DNA from: Protea cynaroides
Taxonomy: Eukaryota; Streptophyta; Magnoliopsida; Proteales; Proteaceae
DNA length: 64,000 nucleotides
Direction of reading: 5' to 3'
Assembly: GCA_028583415.1 (NCBI GenBank)
Contig: CM053276.1
Span: 9,888,663 to 9,952,662 of the forward strand
The notes below the pieces were generated by a model. That model had not been told where the DNA came from. It did no database searches and saw only the letters and a list, made by a program, of their open reading frames with translations. Both the position numbers and the translations under genes were made by a program. The first letter of the stretch is position 1. The number at the start of each line of letters is the position of its first letter. Positions 59,201 to 64,000 of the stretch are shown piece after piece.

Positions 59201-59730
59201 TTTAAGGGGAGCGCTTGTGCAGAATTTTTAGGGACATGTGGGCAACCCTAAATGACCTATGGGTGACACTAGGTGCATGATTGGATGGATGTTGGTTAAG
59301 TGGCCATTAGGTGTTGGCTAGGTTTTTCCATTAAGTTTGACTTGGCATTGGCTAGGTTTGATTAGGTTTGCCCAAGTTTGACTAAATGATAGTTAATGAT
59401 TCTAAGCCAAGGAATGACACTGGGTGGTTTAACTAAGACAGGTAATGGACTCTTAAGGATAAGGAATGACACATGTTGACTCTAAAATGACAGTTATTGG
59501 TTCCTAGGGATAAGGGGTGATATAGGGTGATCTATATATGGTTGGAAAATGACTTTAAGACTGGGGGATGACCTAGATGATCTGAAAATGGTAGAAAAAT
59601 GGCTCTGAGACAGGGCATGACCCTAATATCACAGGTAATGACTTAAGAGGAATAGCTAGGATAGGAGAATGACTTTGGATGGATAATTGGACTAGAGAAA
59701 TGACTCTATGAAAAAAATGGGGTGCTTACA
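59201..59730 (-). mobile_element. Tat-like LTR fragment
   Basis: The right end, read on the minus strand, is TGTAAGCACCCCATTTTTTT, the same 5' terminus as the solo LTR at 34220. The fragment is about 530 bp of GA/TGAC-rich repeats (GGAATGACAC, AAATGACTCT words) and is non-coding. Its left side is cut by element A, which probably inserted into this older LTR. Confidence 0.6.
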
Positions 59731-60540
59731 TTGCCTATGAAGTTTTATCAATGCAATTAGGTCGAATACTATTCGATCAAGATTCATGACTTACATGAAA
59801 AATTATATTTTCATTTTATCATCTCAAAGCAATTTATGTTATTAAGTAGACCTTTGTATATGGCTGACAAAAAGGTGTACGTCGTATATTGATGTGCATT
59901 TTCTATAGTTATTTGACATTGATAGGCTTGATGATTTAATCAAAGTAAGTGATAGTTTCGTGTAATAAGATTTTATGGCCACATTGATCAATAGTGATTT
60001 TATTAATCTAACTCAAGTGAGAGAATGCAAAGTATTTTGAGGACTTAATTAATTATATAATTAATTATTCAGTGGAAGTCTACATTATAGGGTAAACTAG
60101 TTCAGGTTTAGTTGTCACAAGTATGAAATGAATCAACTTGGTCCATTGTGAGACTGGTATAAAATTAGGATAGTATTATAAATACCATGATTAGAGTCCC
60201 TACAGTCATGGTTATCATTCCTCTCCTGCACCCATACATAGAGAGAAGCAAAGAGATCTCTCAAAGGTTGTGGAAGGCTCAAACTAAAGCATAGAATTGA
60301 ATGGAATTCAAATTCTACAAATAGATATATTTTACATTAATTAAATTATTTTCCATTGTGTTTTAAGAATTGTATATGGTTAGAGTTGATTCAAACCTAA
60401 TAAGATAATTTATGTTGCAATGGGTTGATTGAGACCTTAAAGAGATAATTAAATTTTACACAATGGACTTAAATAGTCCCATGTGGTAATCAAGTTTACA
60501 TGCCAGTACATCCGTATGTGTGCTTGGTCCAATTGTTGTA
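59731..60540. other. Unassigned AT-rich DNA
   Basis: No ORF of note. TATA-like words (GGTATAAAATTAGG near 60147, TATTATAAATACC near 60172) and a following transcript-like stretch suggest a possible old LTR, but no boundary or polypurine tract could be found. Confidence 0.35.
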
Positions 60541-60954
60541 CCACAGCTAGACGACTTGGACAACTAGAAACGATTTTTCCCCCTACGATGGAGTGCATTG
60601 GGTGCGTGTCACGACTCACGATGCACTTTTAGTTGTTAGATCTCGTGTTATGCCATGGTTCGAGTCTTAAATAGAAATCCTCTCCTATCATCAGAGATGT
60701 GTCAACTGTGCGATCACATCTGACCCTTTTCCGCTGCCCATATCGATACATAAGTATATGCGCGCTAGAAAAGGCCAACCATTCATCATGTCTGGCATGA
60801 CTGCACAGCGAGAGACAATTTGGGTTCCAAAATTTGCTAGTCGTATAAGGTCAATGGGGCCGGCTCCCACATCCTCACCTCGGAAGGACCGGCTCCAAAA
60901 ACGAATGGTTCTTTGTGCATTTCGATTGACCTAATGGATGCCTATTCCATCCCG

Positions 60955-61000
60955 GCACCGTTGGATCATACTTATACACGAGGGAGTGATCCAACGGTGC
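60955..61000. repeat. Perfect 14-bp inverted repeat
   Basis: GCACCGTTGGATCA (60955-60968) and TGATCCAACGGTGC (60987-61000) flank an 18-base loop. It lies about 190 bp before the RPS6 start codon and may be a MITE remnant or a structured promoter element. Confidence 0.8.
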
Positions 61001-61079
61001 TGGTACGGTGCTGGTTGGACTGGAGGGGGTAGAGAGGATTGATTCTCCGATCTTATGACATAAAAACAAAACTCGTAGT

Positions 61080-61188
61080 TGAAAGTGTTACTGAAAAAGC
61101 CCTAGTTCCTTACGGGAGCCCTAACCAGGAGCCTCTTCTCATCTTCCCGCCTCCTGTTGCGCACGACGGAAGCGAGACTCCATTGAAG
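61080..61188 (+). promoter_or_regulatory. RPS6 5' leader with telo-box-like words
   Basis: Two degenerate telo-box-like words, AAAGCCCTAG (61096) and GAGCCCTAACC (61115), precede pyrimidine-rich GCCTCTTCTCATCTTCCCG. Telo-boxes and pyrimidine-rich starts are common in plant ribosomal-protein promoters. The transcription start was not mapped. Confidence 0.4.
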
Positions 61189-63774
<2,586 letters not shown>

Positions 63775-64000
63775 GTCGTGCTCTGCAAATTTTCAGAATG
63801 TCAATTAACAATGAATGTGATCGTGGAGATATTTATCAGTAGAGGGATCAGTATTAAATAGGTTTGAGGTAATTTTGGCTGCTGCTTGTTCTGATATATT
63901 GAGTTGTTTTGATCTGGATGTGTTTGAAGTAAAAGGCATTTTTGGATTCGCGTGGAGCTTAGTTTTGTTTAAATTATGGACCCTTCTCTGTCATCTATTT
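63775..64000 (+). other. RPS6 3' untranslated region and flank
   Basis: Follows the TAG stop. T- and G-rich plant-type 3' sequence, with AATGAATGTGATCG around 63810 as a possible weak polyadenylation signal. The window ends before any other gene. Confidence 0.5.

Overview
This is a repeat-dominated stretch of a flowering-plant nuclear genome. The evidence is an intronless plant-type adenylate isopentenyltransferase gene, a six-exon cytosolic ribosomal protein S6 gene with GT..AG introns, LTR retrotransposons with an initiator-tRNA-Met primer site, MITE-like inverted repeats, and long TA, GA and TG microsatellites. No bacterial-style operons, tRNA, rRNA or CRISPR arrays were seen. The species cannot be named from the sequence alone.

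Left part (1-29.9 kb). The only intact gene is the cytokinin-biosynthesis gene IPT (7392-8432, minus). A diverged copy of its 5' end and upstream DNA lies near 11.1 kb. Bases 1-3925 are an old duplicate of 22524-29865, interrupted in the second copy by an inverted-repeat element (24801-28664) that itself carries a solo LTR (25067-27401). Between the copies lie MITE-like foldbacks, tandem repeats, a decayed Ty1/copia element (about 17.4-22.5 kb, minus) and a strongly homopolymeric block (21.43-22.28 kb) that looks like an assembly fault.

Middle and right part (29.9-59.7 kb). This is a nest of Ty3/gypsy chromovirus-type elements. Element A (minus, 32086-59200) has a solo Tat/Ogre-like LTR of 4,381 bp inside its integrase (34220-38600, 5-bp target duplication CTTGG). 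Its 5' LTR is split by a complete element B (46371-58198, target duplication TTGCT). Its truncated 3' LTR abuts, head to head, a plus-strand LTR of the same family (29927-32085). A and B share the order 5' LTR, primer site, antisense ORF, motif-rich leader, gag, short GT..AG intron, protease, RT, RNase H, integrase with chromodomain, polypurine tract, 3' LTR. The conserved antisense ORF, the family-specific GGTCGA-core motif arrays and the short gag/protease intron are the most interesting signals here. All gypsy ORFs carry stops or frameshifts, so neither element looks autonomous.

Right end (59.7-64 kb). After unassigned AT-rich DNA the window closes with the complete gene for 40S ribosomal protein eS6 (RPS6), 249 residues in six exons. 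IPT and RPS6 look like unrelated host genes left as islands among transposon insertions.
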